Shown here: one piece after another, positions 28,168-38,846 of the stretch
Position numbering within the stretch: the first letter of the stretch is position 1
Layout: each line of letters begins with the position of its first letter
Source: Rhodococcus globerulus NBRC 14531
GTDB lineage: Bacteria > Actinomycetota > Actinomycetes > Mycobacteriales > Mycobacteriaceae
NCBI RefSeq assembly: GCF_001894805.1
Contig: NZ_BCWX01000001.1
Span: 1,302,001 to 1,366,000, forward strand
Reading direction: 5' to 3'
Length of the DNA stretch: 64,000 nt
Translations under genes and position numbers: made by a program
The notes under the pieces: generated by a model
The model's input: the letters and a program-made list of their open reading frames with translations, nothing else
The model's database searches: none
Told to the model about the DNA's origin: nothing

Positions 28168-28809
28168 GTGGGAATACTCGTGGCGTTGGAAGGGCTCGAC
28201 GGAGCCGGCAAACGGACGTTGATCGGCAAAGTGGTGGACGAGCTTCGGCGCTCGGGGACCACTGTCGCCACGCTCGATTTCCCCCGCTACGGACAATCGA
28301 TCCATGCCGATCTTGCTGCCGAAGCCCTCAAGGGAGCGCACGGAGACCTGGCGCAGTCCGTGAACGCGATGGCGGTGCTGTTTGCGCTCGACCGCGCGGG
28401 AGCGGCAGAGAAGGTCGCAGAGTTGTTGAGTACCAACGACATTGTTCTGCTCGATCGGTACGTCGCGTCCAATGCGGCGTACAACGCGGCGCGGATGCAT
28501 CAGGGCGTCGACGGCGAGATGGTGGCGTGGGTTGGTGATCTGGAACTGGGTCGCCTCGGCCTCCCGGCGCCTGATTTGCAGATGTACCTCGACGTGCCGA
28601 TCGCACTGGCAAACGAGCGTGCGCGCAGTCGTGAGGTGGAAGATTCGACGCGCGAGCGTGACGCCTACGAGCGCGACGGAGACCTCCAGGTCCGAACTGG
28701 CGAGCTGTACTCACAGCTCGCGGCAGCCGAGTGGGTATCACCGTGGTGGGTCATTGGTCCCGATACGGACCCGTCGGACCTTGCCCGCAAACTGGTCGAT
28801 TTCGGGTGA
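28168..28809 (+). CDS. tmk: dTMP kinase
   Basis: A 213-residue thymidylate kinase that phosphorylates dTMP for DNA synthesis. P-loop GLDGAGKRTL, the DR(Y) motif LLDRYVASNAAYNAAR, and PDLQMYLDVP are present. The P-loop Lys-Arg form is like M. tuberculosis Tmk (Rv3247c). A GTG at 28168 begins directly before the fold; no clear Shine-Dalgarno is seen because a 16-nt repeat occupies that region. It may be transcribed with ahcY or with mtrA downstream. Confidence 0.95.
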   Translation: MGILVALEGLDGAGKRTLIGKVVDELRRSGTTVATLDFPRYGQSIHADLAAEALKGAHGDLAQSVNAMAVLFALDRAGAAEKVAELLSTNDIVLLDRYVASNAAYNAARMHQGVDGEMVAWVGDLELGRLGLPAPDLQMYLDVPIALANERARSREVEDSTRERDAYERDGDLQVRTGELYSQLAAAEWVSPWWVIGPDTDPSDLARKLVDFG

Positions 28810-28924
28810 TGCGTCACGATAGCCACCCGATTCGGAAGTTTCCGGCACAGTAGAGGGAACACGCGGCACGCCGCACAGTCACGTAACGGTCTTAATTACG
28901 ACTCGAAGATGCAACGATAGGGAT

Positions 28925-29602
28925 ATGAAACCAAGGATTCTGGTTGTCGACGACGACACGGCACTCGCCGAGATGCTCACGATCGTGCTGCGGGGTGAGG
29001 GTTTTGATCCCTACGTGGTAGGCGACGGAACTCTTGCACTTGCTGCGGTGCGCGAGACTCGGCCCGACCTTGTCTTGCTCGATCTGATGCTGCCCGGCAT
29101 GAACGGCATCGACGTATGTCGGGTCCTGCGTGCGGATTCCGGCGTTCCCATCGTGATGTTGACCGCGAAGACCGACACCGTGGACGTTGTCCTCGGCCTC
29201 GAGTCCGGCGCGGACGACTACATCATGAAGCCGTTCAAGCCCAAGGAACTCGTCGCTCGGGTTCGCGCTCGCCTGCGTCGGACCGAGGAAGAACCGGCGG
29301 AGCTGCTGAGTATTGCCGACATCGTGATCGACGTGCCGGCGCACAAGGTCAGCCGCGGCGGCGAGCAGATTTCGCTCACACCCCTCGAATTCGATCTCCT
29401 CGTCGCTCTTGCGCGCAAACCCCGACAGGTGTTTACCCGTGAGGTGCTCCTCGAACAGGTGTGGGGTTACCGTCACGCCGCTGACACCCGCCTGGTCAAC
29501 GTCCACGTCCAGCGTCTGCGCGCCAAGGTCGAAACCGATCCCGAGAATCCCGAAGTGGTTTTGACGGTGAGGGGTGTCGGCTACAAGGCCGGACCGCCGT
29601 GA
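28925..29602 (+). CDS. mtrA: Response regulator MtrA
   Basis: A 225-residue OmpR/PhoB regulator, essential in mycobacteria, that controls cell-wall remodelling (such as rpf and ripA hydrolases) and replication genes. The receiver shows VDDD, the phospho-Asp in [11 protein letters not shown] and MKPFKPKEL; the winged helix ends [12 protein letters not shown]. It is nearly colinear with Rv3246c. The 115-nt upstream region should hold its promoter. GTGA overlap with mtrB. Confidence 0.97.
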   Translation: MKPRILVVDDDTALAEMLTIVLRGEGFDPYVVGDGTLALAAVRETRPDLVLLDLMLPGMNGIDVCRVLRADSGVPIVMLTAKTDTVDVVLGLESGADDYIMKPFKPKELVARVRARLRRTEEEPAELLSIADIVIDVPAHKVSRGGEQISLTPLEFDLLVALARKPRQVFTREVLLEQVWGYRHAADTRLVNVHVQRLRAKVETDPENPEVVLTVRGVGYKAGPP

Positions 29603-31338
29603 CCGGTGGCGTTTCCCGTTGGCGTCGCCGCCTCAATCGGTGGCTGACGCCTTTTCTCCGGTGGTGCCACTCACTGAGTAACACCCTCGCCCACATGTGG
29701 CGACGATCGCTGCAATTGCGGGTAGTCGTCTCCACGTTGTCGTTGTCGCTGATTGTGATCGTGATCCTCGGTGTTGTGCTCACGAGCCAGATCACCGACC
29801 GGCTGCTCGAAGCGAAGATCACCGCCGCCACGGAGGAGATGGATCGCGCCCGAGGCGTCGTCGAAGATCAGTTGGCCGGCGTCGACGGCAGTGCAGCCCT
29901 CAAAGACCAACTCGAGAGTGCGGCGTCAAGTTTGACGAGCCGCAATCAGGCGGGCGGTCAAGCATCGGGTTCTGCGGGCACCTTCGATCCCGCGCTGATC
30001 GTCGAGCAGGACGGGCCCCGAGATCCGGTGTTTGCCGGGCCGGCTGATCAGATCCCCGACAACTTGCGTGAGTTCGTTCACAACGGACAGATCGCCTACC
30101 AGTTCGCAACGGTCTCGGATCCCGAAGGGTATTCCGGCCCGGCCTTGATCATCGGCAGTCCCACGGCATCGTCGATCTCCGGCCTCGAGTTGTATCTCGT
30201 GTTCCCACTTGCCAGTGAGGATCGCAGTCTGTCGCTGGTCCGCAGCACCCTGTTGATCGGTGGCGCTGTCCTACTGGTCCTGTTGGCAGCGATTTCTCTG
30301 CTCGTCGCGCGGCAGGTAGTGCTGCCGATCCGATCGGCGTCGAGGATCGCGGTGCGCTTCGCCGACGGCCGACTCAAGGAACGTATGCCGGTTCGCGGTG
30401 AGGACGACATGGCTCGTCTCGCAATGTCTTTCAACGAAACGGCGGAGAGCCTGTCGAAGCAGATCACCCAGCTCGAGGAGTTCGGCAATCTGCAGAAACG
30501 CTTCACATCGGATGTCAGCCACGAACTGCGCACCCCGCTCACCACAGTGCGGATGGCCGCGGACCTCATCCACGACGGCAGCGAGAGCCTCGATCCGATA
30601 CTCCGCCGCTCGTCGGAACTGCTTGTTGCCGAACTCGACCGGTTCGAAGGTCTGCTGGCCGATCTGCTCGAGATTTCCCGGCACGACGCCGGCGTTGCGG
30701 AACTTGCGTCCGAGCAACTCGACGTCCGGATGTGTGCGCGGGCCGCGGTGTCCACCGTCCGCCACCTCGCCCGTGAATCCGGCACCGAATTGATAGTCGA
30801 CATGCCAGACGATCCGGTGATCGCCGACGTCGATCCGCGGCGAGTCGAACGGGTCCTGCGGAACCTACTCGCCAACGCCATCGATCACGGAGAAGGAAAA
30901 CCCATCCTGCTGCGCTTGCGAGCCGACGACGACGCTCTGGCCTTCATCGTTCGTGACAGTGGTGTCGGGCTGCGTCCCGGCGAGGAGAAACTTGTGTTCA
31001 ACCGCTTCTGGCGATCCGATCCGTCGAGGGTCCGTCGTAGCGGCGGCACAGGTCTCGGCTTGGCGATCAGCGTCGAGGACGCCAATCTGCACGACGGCAA
31101 ACTCGAAGCCTGGGGTGAGCCCGGTGTCGGCGCGTGCTTCCGTCTGACGTTGCCGCGAGTGCGCGGCAAGAAGCTGGTGTCCAGCCCGCTACCGCTGAAG
31201 CCGACGACGGCCAAGTTCGTGCGCACACCCTCCAATGCGGACATCGTCGCCGAAGAGGTCGGTGAGGTCACGTCGTCGATTCCGACGCCGCACGAGACCG
31301 AATCACGAACCGGCTCGCAAGGGGGTGAGCGTTCGTGA
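29599..31338 (+). CDS. mtrB: Sensor histidine kinase MtrB
   Basis: A 579-residue sensor kinase. Two membrane helices ([17 protein letters not shown] and [20 protein letters not shown]) flank an extracellular domain of about 150 residues. HAMP, HisKA ([17 protein letters not shown]) and HATPase ([20 protein letters not shown]) domains follow. It phosphorylates MtrA and is tuned by LpqB. The GTG start overlaps the mtrA stop; the stop overlaps lpqB. A low-complexity tail of about 50 residues follows the kinase core. Confidence 0.96.
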   Translation: MTGGVSRWRRRLNRWLTPFLRWCHSLSNTLAHMWRRSLQLRVVVSTLSLSLIVIVILGVVLTSQITDRLLEAKITAATEEMDRARGVVEDQLAGVDGSAALKDQLESAASSLTSRNQAGGQASGSAGTFDPALIVEQDGPRDPVFAGPADQIPDNLREFVHNGQIAYQFATVSDPEGYSGPALIIGSPTASSISGLELYLVFPLASEDRSLSLVRSTLLIGGAVLLVLLAAISLLVARQVVLPIRSASRIAVRFADGRLKERMPVRGEDDMARLAMSFNETAESLSKQITQLEEFGNLQKRFTSDVSHELRTPLTTVRMAADLIHDGSESLDPILRRSSELLVAELDRFEGLLADLLEISRHDAGVAELASEQLDVRMCARAAVSTVRHLARESGTELIVDMPDDPVIADVDPRRVERVLRNLLANAIDHGEGKPILLRLRADDDALAFIVRDSGVGLRPGEEKLVFNRFWRSDPSRVRRSGGTGLGLAISVEDANLHDGKLEAWGEPGVGACFRLTLPRVRGKKLVSSPLPLKPTTAKFVRTPSNADIVAEEVGEVTSSIPTPHETESRTGSQGGERS

Positions 31339-33110
31339 TGCAGCGATACCGCCGTGGTCTCTTGGCGCTGAGCTTGAGCGCGATGCTGTTGACCGGTGCG
31401 TGCGCGAGCTTGCCTGCCTCGTCGTCGCCGCAGGCGATCGGGACGCTTGCCACTGTGGCGCCGGGGACTCCCGTTGCTCCGCCGGCCTCGGGGCGTGAGC
31501 CCGATTTGTTGGTGCGGGACTTCGTGAAAGCGAGCACCGAACCCGCGAACCGGCACCTCGCGGCACGGCAGTACCTGACTCCCGAGATGTCCGCAAAATG
31601 GGACGACGCAGCAAGCGCCATCATCGTCGACAAGGTCGACACGCTCTCGGAGTCGCGGACCGATCAGGAAGCGATCTACACGATTCGAGTCAACAAGGTC
31701 GGGCGTCTCGAAGCCGGGGGAATCTACGTTCCCGAGGACGGCAGTTACGAAGCCAAGATGACGCTGACTCTGGTCGACGGCGAGTGGCGGATCAGCGATC
31801 TTCCTTCGGGTGTGATCATGGAGCGCGCGGCGTTCCTCGGTGCGTACCAACGGAAGTCGTTGTACTTTCCGGATCCCAGCGGACAGACCATGGTTCCGGA
31901 TCTGCGGTGGATATCGGGTTCCCAGGACCAGATGACATCGCAGTTGGTCGGCCTGCTGATCGAGGGGCCCAAGCAGGCGCTCGCGTCGGCGGTCCGCAAC
32001 GAACTGGGCGCAGGCGTCTCGGTGATCGGGCCCATCACGAAGGCCGACGGTCGATCCGGTCAGGTGGGAGTCGGTCTCGGGGGCATCCGCATCGATTTCC
32101 GGATCGGTCAGTCGATGGACCCCGAAACTCGCGCTTTGTTTGCCGCCCAGATCATCTGGACATTGGCCGGCGCCGACATCGCCGGACCCTACGTTTTGCT
32201 GGTGGACGGGGCGCCCTTGGACGCAGCGCATCCGGAAGGCTGGACAACGGCCGACGTCGCCTCCACGAATCCGCTGGCGACGACCGGTGCGACGGTCGGG
32301 TTGCACGCCCTACGCGACGGTTCACTGGTCAGTGTCGGTGAACAAGCGGTCACACCCGTGCCCGGATTTGCCGGAACTGCAGGCAATCTTGCGTCTGTTG
32401 CGCTCTCTCGCGACGGCAAGACCGTCGCCGCAGTGGCGGATACCGCGAATCCTGATCCTGCAAAACGATTTTCGCTGACACTCGGTCCATACACCGAAGG
32501 TGCAGCCCCGGTCCTCGACGCCCCGGTGATCACCAGGCCGACGTGGGAAATCGACAACAACACGATCTGGGCGGCGGTGAACGGCAACACCGTGGTGCGC
32601 GTGGTTCGCGAGCCCACTACCGGTCGGACGTCGGTCATGAACGTGGACGTGGGCGCTTTGATCCCACTGGGATCGAACATTACCGAGCTGCGCCTGTCCC
32701 GCGACGGAGTTCGAGCGGCGATGATCATCGACGGCAAGGTGTACCTGGCGACCGTGGTCCGCCTGCCCAGCGGCGTTTTCGCGTTGACCAGTCCGCGGGC
32801 TGTGGCTCCGGGATTGGGCAGCACAGCGCTCTCACTCGACTGGAGCAACAGCGACACCATTGTGATCGCACGCAACAACTCCGATGTACCCGTTGTGCAG
32901 GTCGCGATCGACGGTTCTCGAATGGACTCGTTGCCCCGGGGCAATCTCACGGCGCCGGTGGTGTCCGTCGACGCGTCGCCCACCACCGAGTACGTTGCCG
33001 ATGCCCGAGCAGTTTTCCAGTTGAACAACAACGATCCCGCGGGCGACAGGTTGTGGCGTGAGGTGCCTGGATTGACGGGGCAGAGGGCGATTCCGGTACT
33101 GCCCGGCTGA
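31335..33110 (+). CDS. lpqB: Lipoprotein LpqB, MtrB accessory protein
   Basis: A 591-residue lipoprotein (590 if ATG 31338 is used) that binds the MtrB sensor domain and links MtrAB signalling to the cell wall. The signal peptide is [16 protein letters not shown] with the lipidated Cys in TGAC. A GerMN domain lies around residues 150-310 ([15 protein letters not shown]) and is followed by a beta-propeller-like region with repeated [12 protein letters not shown] and [12 protein letters not shown]. Overlap with mtrB gives the mtrA-mtrB-lpqB operon of all mycolata. Confidence 0.95.
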   Translation: MMQRYRRGLLALSLSAMLLTGACASLPASSSPQAIGTLATVAPGTPVAPPASGREPDLLVRDFVKASTEPANRHLAARQYLTPEMSAKWDDAASAIIVDKVDTLSESRTDQEAIYTIRVNKVGRLEAGGIYVPEDGSYEAKMTLTLVDGEWRISDLPSGVIMERAAFLGAYQRKSLYFPDPSGQTMVPDLRWISGSQDQMTSQLVGLLIEGPKQALASAVRNELGAGVSVIGPITKADGRSGQVGVGLGGIRIDFRIGQSMDPETRALFAAQIIWTLAGADIAGPYVLLVDGAPLDAAHPEGWTTADVASTNPLATTGATVGLHALRDGSLVSVGEQAVTPVPGFAGTAGNLASVALSRDGKTVAAVADTANPDPAKRFSLTLGPYTEGAAPVLDAPVITRPTWEIDNNTIWAAVNGNTVVRVVREPTTGRTSVMNVDVGALIPLGSNITELRLSRDGVRAAMIIDGKVYLATVVRLPSGVFALTSPRAVAPGLGSTALSLDWSNSDTIVIARNNSDVPVVQVAIDGSRMDSLPRGNLTAPVVSVDASPTTEYVADARAVFQLNNNDPAGDRLWREVPGLTGQRAIPVLPG

Positions 33111-33165
33111 GTTTCCCGGTGGTGCACGGGGGTTGCTGTCGGTGGGCGGATGCACACTGACAGGC

Positions 33166-33867
33166 ATGGGGGTCGGCGGTTTTCGGACATGGAGCAGTAT
33201 CGGTGGGGCAGCGCTCGATCTGGTGTTGCCGCGTGAGTGTGGGGGATGCGGACGGATCGGTGTGCAATGGTGCGAGGACTGCGTCGCCTTGCTTCGCGAT
33301 CATCCGATCCGGCTCACACCTCGAGTCGATCCCGGCGCGCCGGCGTGGGCGCTCGGTCCATACAGTGGCGCGAGACGGCGCAGTGTGATCGAGATCAAGG
33401 AGCGCGGCCGACGCGACCTCGCGGCGCCTTTGGGAGTCGCTGTGGCCGAAGCGTTGACGCATCTGGCGCGGTGGGGTGAGCTCCACCATCCGACGCGTCG
33501 GACTTTGGTCCTGATCCCGGCCCCGTCCCGTTCGCGCGCCGCTCGTTCGCGCGGCGGGGATCCGGTCCGCCGCATTGCTCATGCGGCCTGTGAGGTCTTG
33601 CCGCCGCGCCGTGCCGAAGTTCATTCGGCATTGGCCATGACGCGTGGCGTCCGCGATTCCGTCGGGTTGTCTGCCGCTGCTCGGGCCACCAACGTTGCCG
33701 AGAAAATCGTCGTGACACGCGCGGGGGCCGGATTGGTGGATCGAGACGTCGACGTAGTGCTCCTCGATGACGTGCTGACGACGGGAGCGACTGCGGCAGA
33801 ATCGATTCGGGTGCTCGCGAGGATCGGAATCCGGACAACTCTCGTGCTCGTTGTTGCCGGTGTGTAA
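33166..33867 (+). CDS. ComF family phosphoribosyltransferase-like protein
   Basis: A 233-residue protein with an amino-terminal zinc ribbon (CGGCGRIGVQWCEDC) and a PRTase domain with the PRPP loop VVLLDDVLTTGATAAE. ComF is needed for DNA uptake in competent bacteria, but actinobacterial homologues (Rv3242c position) have no proven role. ATG 33166 keeps the zinc ribbon; TTG 33133 or GTG 33142 are possible earlier starts. It lies 55 nt after lpqB on the same strand. Confidence 0.87.
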   Translation: MGVGGFRTWSSIGGAALDLVLPRECGGCGRIGVQWCEDCVALLRDHPIRLTPRVDPGAPAWALGPYSGARRRSVIEIKERGRRDLAAPLGVAVAEALTHLARWGELHHPTRRTLVLIPAPSRSRAARSRGGDPVRRIAHAACEVLPPRRAEVHSALAMTRGVRDSVGLSAAARATNVAEKIVVTRAGAGLVDRDVDVVLLDDVLTTGATAAESIRVLARIGIRTTLVLVVAGV

Positions 33868-34001
33868 ATGAATTTCGGGCTAACAGTGGCACTCGCGCGG
33901 ATTACGTACTAGCGTCGGCGGCACACCCGAAAACAGGTGGGAGGTGGTACTTCAATCCTGATGCCGGGCGGATCCCCTCTCGGTACTTGAAGAACTTGCC
34001 G

Positions 34002-34020
34002 CCGCTCAAACACTGAGCGG
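34002..34020 (+). promoter_or_regulatory. Leader hairpin before hpf
   Basis: Seven-bp perfect stem CCGCTCA / TGAGCGG with a 5-nt loop, ending about 10 nt before the GGGAGG ribosome-binding site of hpf. It could affect translation initiation, or be part of a longer structured leader in the 174-nt gap. Confidence 0.4.
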
Positions 34021-34041
34021 GGCCGTAATTGGGAGGTACGA

Positions 34042-34722
34042 GTGACGACCCCTTCGCAAGCCTCGTTTTTCATCGAGGACGCCACGACCGAGCGTTCCAC
34101 GCAAACCACCGTTCCGAAGTCCGACATCGTCGTCAAGGGACGCAATGTCGAGATACCCGATCACTTCCGAGTTTATGTTTCGGACAAGCTGGCGCGACTG
34201 GAACACTTCGACCCCTCCATATTCCACTTCGACGTGGAACTTCAGCACGAACGTAATCGACGTCAGTCCAAGAACTGCCAGCGAGTCGAGATCACGGCCC
34301 GCGGCAAAGGACCGGTAGCGCGAGCAGAAGCCGCCGCAGACAGCTTCTATGCCGCATTCGAATCGGTGATCGACAAACTCGAGAGCCGCCTCCGTCGAAC
34401 CAAGGACCGCAAGAAGGTCCATTACGGTGACAAGCGACCGCTGTCCGTCGCCGAGGCAACCGCCTCGCTAGTCGACGCAGACTCACTCGGTGCCACGCCC
34501 GATATTTCGCTGAACGGTCAAGAACCGGACGAATACGACGGCCCGGGCCGCGTGGTCCGCACCAAGGATCACCCAGCCGAGCCGATGAACATCGACGACG
34601 CTCTCTACGAGATGGAACTGGTCGGTCACGACTTCTTCCTCTTCCATGACAAGGAGTCCGACAAGCCGTCCGTCGTCTACCGTCGGCACGCATTCGACTA
34701 CGGCCTGATCCGCCTGACGTGA
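34042..34722 (+). CDS. hpf: Ribosome hibernation-promoting factor, long form
   Basis: A 226-residue long-form HPF/RaiA that inactivates and dimerises 70S ribosomes in stasis. The amino-terminal S30AE domain spans about residues 30-130 (VKGRNVEIPDHFRVYVSDKL) and the C-terminal dimerisation domain about 165-226 (MELVGHDFFLFHDKES, VVYRRHAFDYGLIRL). GTG 34042 has a GGGAGG site. An intrinsic terminator separates it from secA1. In mycobacteria such genes respond to hypoxia or stationary phase; no DosR box was evident here. Confidence 0.95.
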   Translation: MTTPSQASFFIEDATTERSTQTTVPKSDIVVKGRNVEIPDHFRVYVSDKLARLEHFDPSIFHFDVELQHERNRRQSKNCQRVEITARGKGPVARAEAAADSFYAAFESVIDKLESRLRRTKDRKKVHYGDKRPLSVAEATASLVDADSLGATPDISLNGQEPDEYDGPGRVVRTKDHPAEPMNIDDALYEMELVGHDFFLFHDKESDKPSVVYRRHAFDYGLIRLT

Positions 34723-34772
34723 CCGATCTGTAGGTGGGTTGCCTCGCAACCTCGAGTTAGCGCCTACCATGG

Positions 34773-34809
34773 AATCCGGCCGGAGTTTTCGGACCCCGGC
34801 CGGATTTTT
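34773..34809 (+). terminator. Intrinsic terminator of hpf
   Basis: Stem AATCCGGCCGG / CCGGCCGGATT with a 12-nt loop followed by a run of T, 51 nt after the hpf stop and 46 nt before the secA1 start. Classic rho-independent form. Confidence 0.85.
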
Positions 34810-34854
34810 ACTGTGTCACCCATTTGTTGCCGAAGATTGAGGACGAACAAGACT

Positions 34855-37692
34855 GTGCCGTCGCTGTCGCTATCGAAGCTGCTCCGTGTTGGTGAAGGTC
34901 GCATGGTCAAGCGCCTCAAGCACATTGCTGAGCATGTCGAATCACTGTCGCCCGAGGTAGAAGGCCTGACAGACGATCAACTCAAGGCCAAGACCGACGA
35001 GTTCCGCGAGCGTTACGCCGCTGGTGAGACGCTGGACGAGTTGCTGCCCGAGGCCTTTTCCGTCGCGCGTGAAGCGTCGTGGCGAGTCATCGACCAGAAG
35101 CACTTCCACGTGCAGATCATGGGTGGCGCGGCACTCCACTTCGGCAATGTCGCGGAGATGAAGACCGGTGAGGGCAAGACCCTGACCTGTGTGTTGCCGG
35201 CCTATCTCAATGCCATCGCGGGTGACGGTGTTCACGTCGTCACGGTCAACGACTACCTCGCCAAGCGCGACTCCGAGTGGATGGGCCGTGTTCACCGCTC
35301 GCTCGGACTCGAAACCAGCGTGATCCTCTCGGGTATGACGCCGGCCGAGCGTCGAGTCGCGTATGCAGCCGACATCACGTACGGCACCAACAACGAGTTC
35401 GGGTTCGACTACCTGCGTGACAACATGACGCACTCCCTGGACGATCTGGTCCAGCGTGGACATGCGTTTGCCATCGTGGACGAGGTCGACTCCATCCTGA
35501 TCGACGAGGCCCGCACGCCGCTGATCATCTCGGGTCCGGCCGACGGCTCCAGCAAGTGGTACAGCGAGTTCGCACGTATCGCGCCGCTCCTGAAGAAGGA
35601 CGTCCACTACGAGGTGGACATCCGCAAGCGCACCATCGGTGTCCACGAGGCCGGCGTCGAACTCGTCGAGGATCAGCTCGGCATCGACAACCTGTACGAG
35701 GCAGCGAACTCGCCGCTGGTGAGCTACTTGAACAACGCCATCAAGGCCAAAGAGCTCTACACCAAGGACAAGGACTACATCGTCCGCGACGGTGAAGTCA
35801 TCATCGTCGACGAGTTCACCGGCCGCGTGCTGGTCGGCCGTCGATACAACGAGGGCATGCACCAGGCAATCGAGGCCAAGGAAAAGGTCGAGATCAAGGC
35901 TGAGAACCAGACCCTCGCCACGATCACCCTGCAGAACTACTTCCGTCTGTACGAAAAATTGTCCGGCATGACGGGTACCGCCGAGACCGAGGCCGCGGAG
36001 CTGCACCAGACGTACACCCTCGGTGTCATTCCGATCCCGACCAACCGCCCTATGATCCGTGTCGACAACGGCGACCTCATCTACAAGACCGAGGAAGCCA
36101 AGTTCGACGCAGTGGTCGACGACGTCGTCGAGCGTCACGAGAACGGTCAGCCGGTTCTGATCGGTACCACCAGCGTCGAACGCTCGGAGTACCTGTCCAA
36201 GCAGTTCACCAAGCGCGGAGTGGCGCACAACGTCCTCAACGCCAAGTTCCACGAAAAGGAAGCGACGATCATCGCCGAGGCCGGTCGTTCCGGTGCGGTG
36301 ACTGTGGCCACCAACATGGCTGGTCGTGGTACCGACGTGGTGCTGGGCGGTAACCCGGACATCATCGCCGACATCGCACTGCGCAAGAACGGCCTCGACC
36401 CGGTCACCACGCCGGAAGAGTACGAAGCCGCGTGGGACGACGTCCTGAACCGCGTCAAGGAAGACGTCAAGGCCGACGCCGAGAAGGTTCGCGATGCCGG
36501 TGGCCTGTACGTGCTTGGCACCGAACGCCATGAATCGCGTCGTATCGACAACCAGCTTCGCGGCCGTTCCGGACGCCAGGGCGACCCGGGAGAATCCAGG
36601 TTCTACCTCTCGCTCGGTGACGAGCTCATGCGCCGATTCAACGGTTCCGCACTCGAGTCGATCATGACGCGCCTCAATCTTCCGGACGACGTTCCGATCG
36701 AAGCCAAGATGGTCTCCAAGGCCATCAAGAGCGCGCAGACTCAGGTCGAGCAGCAGAACTTCGAGATTCGCAAAAACGTCCTCAAGTACGACGAGGTCAT
36801 GAATCAGCAGCGCACCGTGATCTACAAGGAACGCCGCCAGATCCTCGAAGGTGAGGATATGGAGGGCCAGGTCGAGCAGATGATCACCGACGTGGTCACC
36901 GCGTACGTCGACGGCGCGACTGCTGAAGGATATGTCGAGGACTGGGATCTCGAGCAGCTGTGGACGGCACTCAAGACCCTCTACCCGGTGGGTATCGACT
37001 ACAAGGCTCTCGTGGGCGAGGACGGTGGGATCACCAGCGACCTCACCCGTGACGAGCTGCGCACCGCACTGCTCGACGACGCACATGCCGCGTACAAGAA
37101 GCGTGAAGCCGAAATCGACGCGATTGCCGGCGAGAACGGAATGCGCGAACTCGAGCGCCGGGTATTCCTGTCCGTGCTCGACCGCAAGTGGCGTGAACAC
37201 CTCTACGAGATGGACTACCTCAAGGAAGGTATCGGCCTGCGCGCGATGGCGCAGCGTGACCCGTTGGTCGAGTACCAGCGCGAGGGCTACGACATGTTCA
37301 TCGGCATGCTCGACGGCTTGAAGGAGGAGTCCGTCGGATTCCTCTTCAACCTTCAGGTCGAAGCCACTCCTGCGCAACCTTCTTCGGGTATCTCGGTCAC
37401 GGCCGGTTCCGCTGCCGCGGCGTCCGCGACCGCACCGAAGCCGCTGCCGACGCAGCAAGCGGCGGCAGGTTCCACGGGTACGGCAGCTCCATCGGCCTTG
37501 CGCGCCAAGGGACTTGACGACGACGGCCCGTCCAGGCTGACGTACACCGGCCCGGACGAGGACGGGAAGGCAAAGGCCACACGCGATCCGGCCGTCGACG
37601 CGGGGGACACCGCGTCGCGTCGTGAGCGTCGTGAAGCCGCTCGCACGCAGGCAAAGGGCAACCGCGCACCCAAGTCCAAGCGCAAGCGCTGA
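34855..37692 (+). CDS. secA: Preprotein translocase ATPase SecA1
   Basis: A 945-residue SecA, the motor that drives unfolded proteins through SecYEG. Walker A is [13 protein letters not shown]-like box DEVDS, preprotein-binding DMTAG-type MTGTAETEA, helicase motif [17 protein letters not shown], and the helical scaffold domain ends near residue 830. The last 110 residues are Ala/Pro-rich and basic and lack the CxCxSGxxxxxCH zinc motif of many SecAs, as in actinobacterial SecA1. GTG 34855 gives a start next to [16 protein letters not shown]. Confidence 0.97.
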   Translation: MPSLSLSKLLRVGEGRMVKRLKHIAEHVESLSPEVEGLTDDQLKAKTDEFRERYAAGETLDELLPEAFSVAREASWRVIDQKHFHVQIMGGAALHFGNVAEMKTGEGKTLTCVLPAYLNAIAGDGVHVVTVNDYLAKRDSEWMGRVHRSLGLETSVILSGMTPAERRVAYAADITYGTNNEFGFDYLRDNMTHSLDDLVQRGHAFAIVDEVDSILIDEARTPLIISGPADGSSKWYSEFARIAPLLKKDVHYEVDIRKRTIGVHEAGVELVEDQLGIDNLYEAANSPLVSYLNNAIKAKELYTKDKDYIVRDGEVIIVDEFTGRVLVGRRYNEGMHQAIEAKEKVEIKAENQTLATITLQNYFRLYEKLSGMTGTAETEAAELHQTYTLGVIPIPTNRPMIRVDNGDLIYKTEEAKFDAVVDDVVERHENGQPVLIGTTSVERSEYLSKQFTKRGVAHNVLNAKFHEKEATIIAEAGRSGAVTVATNMAGRGTDVVLGGNPDIIADIALRKNGLDPVTTPEEYEAAWDDVLNRVKEDVKADAEKVRDAGGLYVLGTERHESRRIDNQLRGRSGRQGDPGESRFYLSLGDELMRRFNGSALESIMTRLNLPDDVPIEAKMVSKAIKSAQTQVEQQNFEIRKNVLKYDEVMNQQRTVIYKERRQILEGEDMEGQVEQMITDVVTAYVDGATAEGYVEDWDLEQLWTALKTLYPVGIDYKALVGEDGGITSDLTRDELRTALLDDAHAAYKKREAEIDAIAGENGMRELERRVFLSVLDRKWREHLYEMDYLKEGIGLRAMAQRDPLVEYQREGYDMFIGMLDGLKEESVGFLFNLQVEATPAQPSSGISVTAGSAAAASATAPKPLPTQQAAAGSTGTAAPSALRAKGLDDDGPSRLTYTGPDEDGKAKATRDPAVDAGDTASRRERREAARTQAKGNRAPKSKRKR

Positions 37693-37718
37693 TTCTCAGG
37701 CGCTGACTTTTCCACCCG

Positions 37719-37771
37719 ACAAAGGCTGGATGCTCACACCACGTGTAGTGCGGTGACCATCCAGCCTTTGT
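37719..37771. terminator. Inverted repeat spanning the 3' end of the Rv3235-like gene
   Basis: Fourteen-bp arms ACAAAGGCTGGATG / CATCCAGCCTTTGT with a 25-nt loop. The left arm lies between the convergent secA1 and Rv3235-like genes. The right arm is inside the last codons of the latter, and its stop codon is in the loop. It probably terminates both transcripts. Confidence 0.65.
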
Positions 37772-38273
37772 TGTCGGTGTTCTCGATCCTGGCGGCAATC
37801 GCAAAGGTTCGTGGGCCGCGTCGAAAGGTCGCGCACACTTCGGCCGCGTGGGGCGAGGCGGTGTTCACGTGTGTGCGGTGGGTTCGAGCGGCGCCGAGTC
37901 CGCGCGTCGGATCATGCGAAATGGAAAGGCGCTGAACAAGTTCCATCAAAGTTGGAGACAGTACTGATTTGAGGTGTGCGGGACTTCGTCGTTGGTCGAG
38001 GACTTCGAGGACAAGGCGCAGAGACGTGTTCCAGAAGACATCGGCACCGGGTGCGACGGGCTCGGCAGTTAGGCTGGATTGCCCCGATGTTCCACTGTGC
38101 CCTGATGTTCCACTGTGCCCGGATGTTCCACTGTGTGGTGTTCTGCGTGCGGTGCCCAGCACTCGTTCGGTTCGGGCAGACGGTCGCCTGATCATCAGGG
38201 AATCGGCAGGCGGTTCGCACTGCGGCGCGGGTTGGAGAAAGCGTTGTGGTGTGTGGAGTTGGTCGATGGTCAT
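37734..38273 (-). CDS. Rv3235 family (DUF6459-like) protein
   Basis: A 179-residue actinobacterial protein convergent with secA1. The C-terminal 90 residues (RLVLEVLDQRRSPAHLKSVL, then TFRRGPRTFAIAARIE and WMVTALHVV) are the conserved part and resemble the compact Rv3235/DUF6459 domain. The amino-terminal half is disordered and contains three GTSGHS hexapeptide repeats encoded by an 18-nt tandem repeat. ATG 38273 has a GGGGGAT site 7 nt upstream. Function unknown. Confidence 0.75.
   Translation of the reverse strand: MTIDQLHTPQRFLQPAPQCEPPADSLMIRRPSARTERVLGTARRTPHSGTSGHSGTSGHSGTSGQSSLTAEPVAPGADVFWNTSLRLVLEVLDQRRSPAHLKSVLSPTLMELVQRLSISHDPTRGLGAARTHRTHVNTASPHAAEVCATFRRGPRTFAIAARIENTDNKGWMVTALHVV
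38086..38139. repeat. 18-nt x3 coding tandem repeat
   Basis: Three units of GATGTTCCACTGTGCCCT (the last two with one to four changes) at 38086-38103, 38104-38121 and 38122-38139. On the minus strand they encode the hexapeptide repeat GTSGHS of the Rv3235-like protein, so copy number changes keep the frame. Confidence 0.92.
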
Positions 38274-38345
38274 GATGTATCCCCCGGATATTTTTTGCAT
38301 CGCTCCCCCGAACGATGGTGAGAAGTATGACACGAACCCCTGCAG

Positions 38346-38846
38346 ATGTCGCAGAGATCACGGCCGCACCCTAATGTAATTCTGGTGCGGGGACTTCTGT
38401 TGGATGTGGGTGGCGTGCTGTTCGGTCCGGGGTCCGACCTGGACGGTCTCAGCGCGGTGGTTCGGCGGGCTCGTAGCGCGGGCATCGCGACGGGAATCGT
38501 GAGCAACGACCCGGGCGGAGCGGACGCCCAGTGGCTCCGTGACCTCGGCGACGGGGTGTTGGTGGACGACGTCGTGCTCTCCGGTGACGTCGGCATGGCA
38601 AAGCCGGATGCCGATATCTACCTTCTGGCCGCAACACGGTTGGGTCTGCGTCCGGCGGACTGCGTGTTTGTCGACGACCTCGAGGTGAATGTTCGAGGCG
38701 CCGTCGATGTCGGAATGGTGGGTGTCCATCACTACGACGCGGCCGACACGATCGAGGAGTTGTCGATCCTGCTCGATGTGGACGGTGCGGCGAGTTCGGA
38801 TGGTGTTGCTTTGAAAGACACGCCGGCGGGTGATCAATCATGGTGA
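38346..38846 (+). CDS. HAD-superfamily hydrolase-like protein
   Basis: A 166-residue small HAD protein. Motif I is LLLDVGGVLFG, with the nucleophile Asp present but Gly in place of the second Asp, a variant common in haloacid dehalogenase-like subfamilies. Motif II is SNDPGG, motif III KPDADIY and motif IV FVDDLEVNV. It has no cap domain of useful size. Start is uncertain between ATG 38346 and GTG 38385; neither has a good ribosome-binding site. It overlaps the acyltransferase gene by 7 nt, so the two are co-translated. Confidence 0.82.
   Translation: MSQRSRPHPNVILVRGLLLDVGGVLFGPGSDLDGLSAVVRRARSAGIATGIVSNDPGGADAQWLRDLGDGVLVDDVVLSGDVGMAKPDADIYLLAATRLGLRPADCVFVDDLEVNVRGAVDVGMVGVHHYDAADTIEELSILLDVDGAASSDGVALKDTPAGDQSW

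Noticed and set aside
34942-37458. 838-codon minus-strand open frame opposite secA1
   Set aside because: Antisense shadow of secA1; its composition (runs of Leu, Val, Asp, His) is typical of the reverse complement of biased codons.
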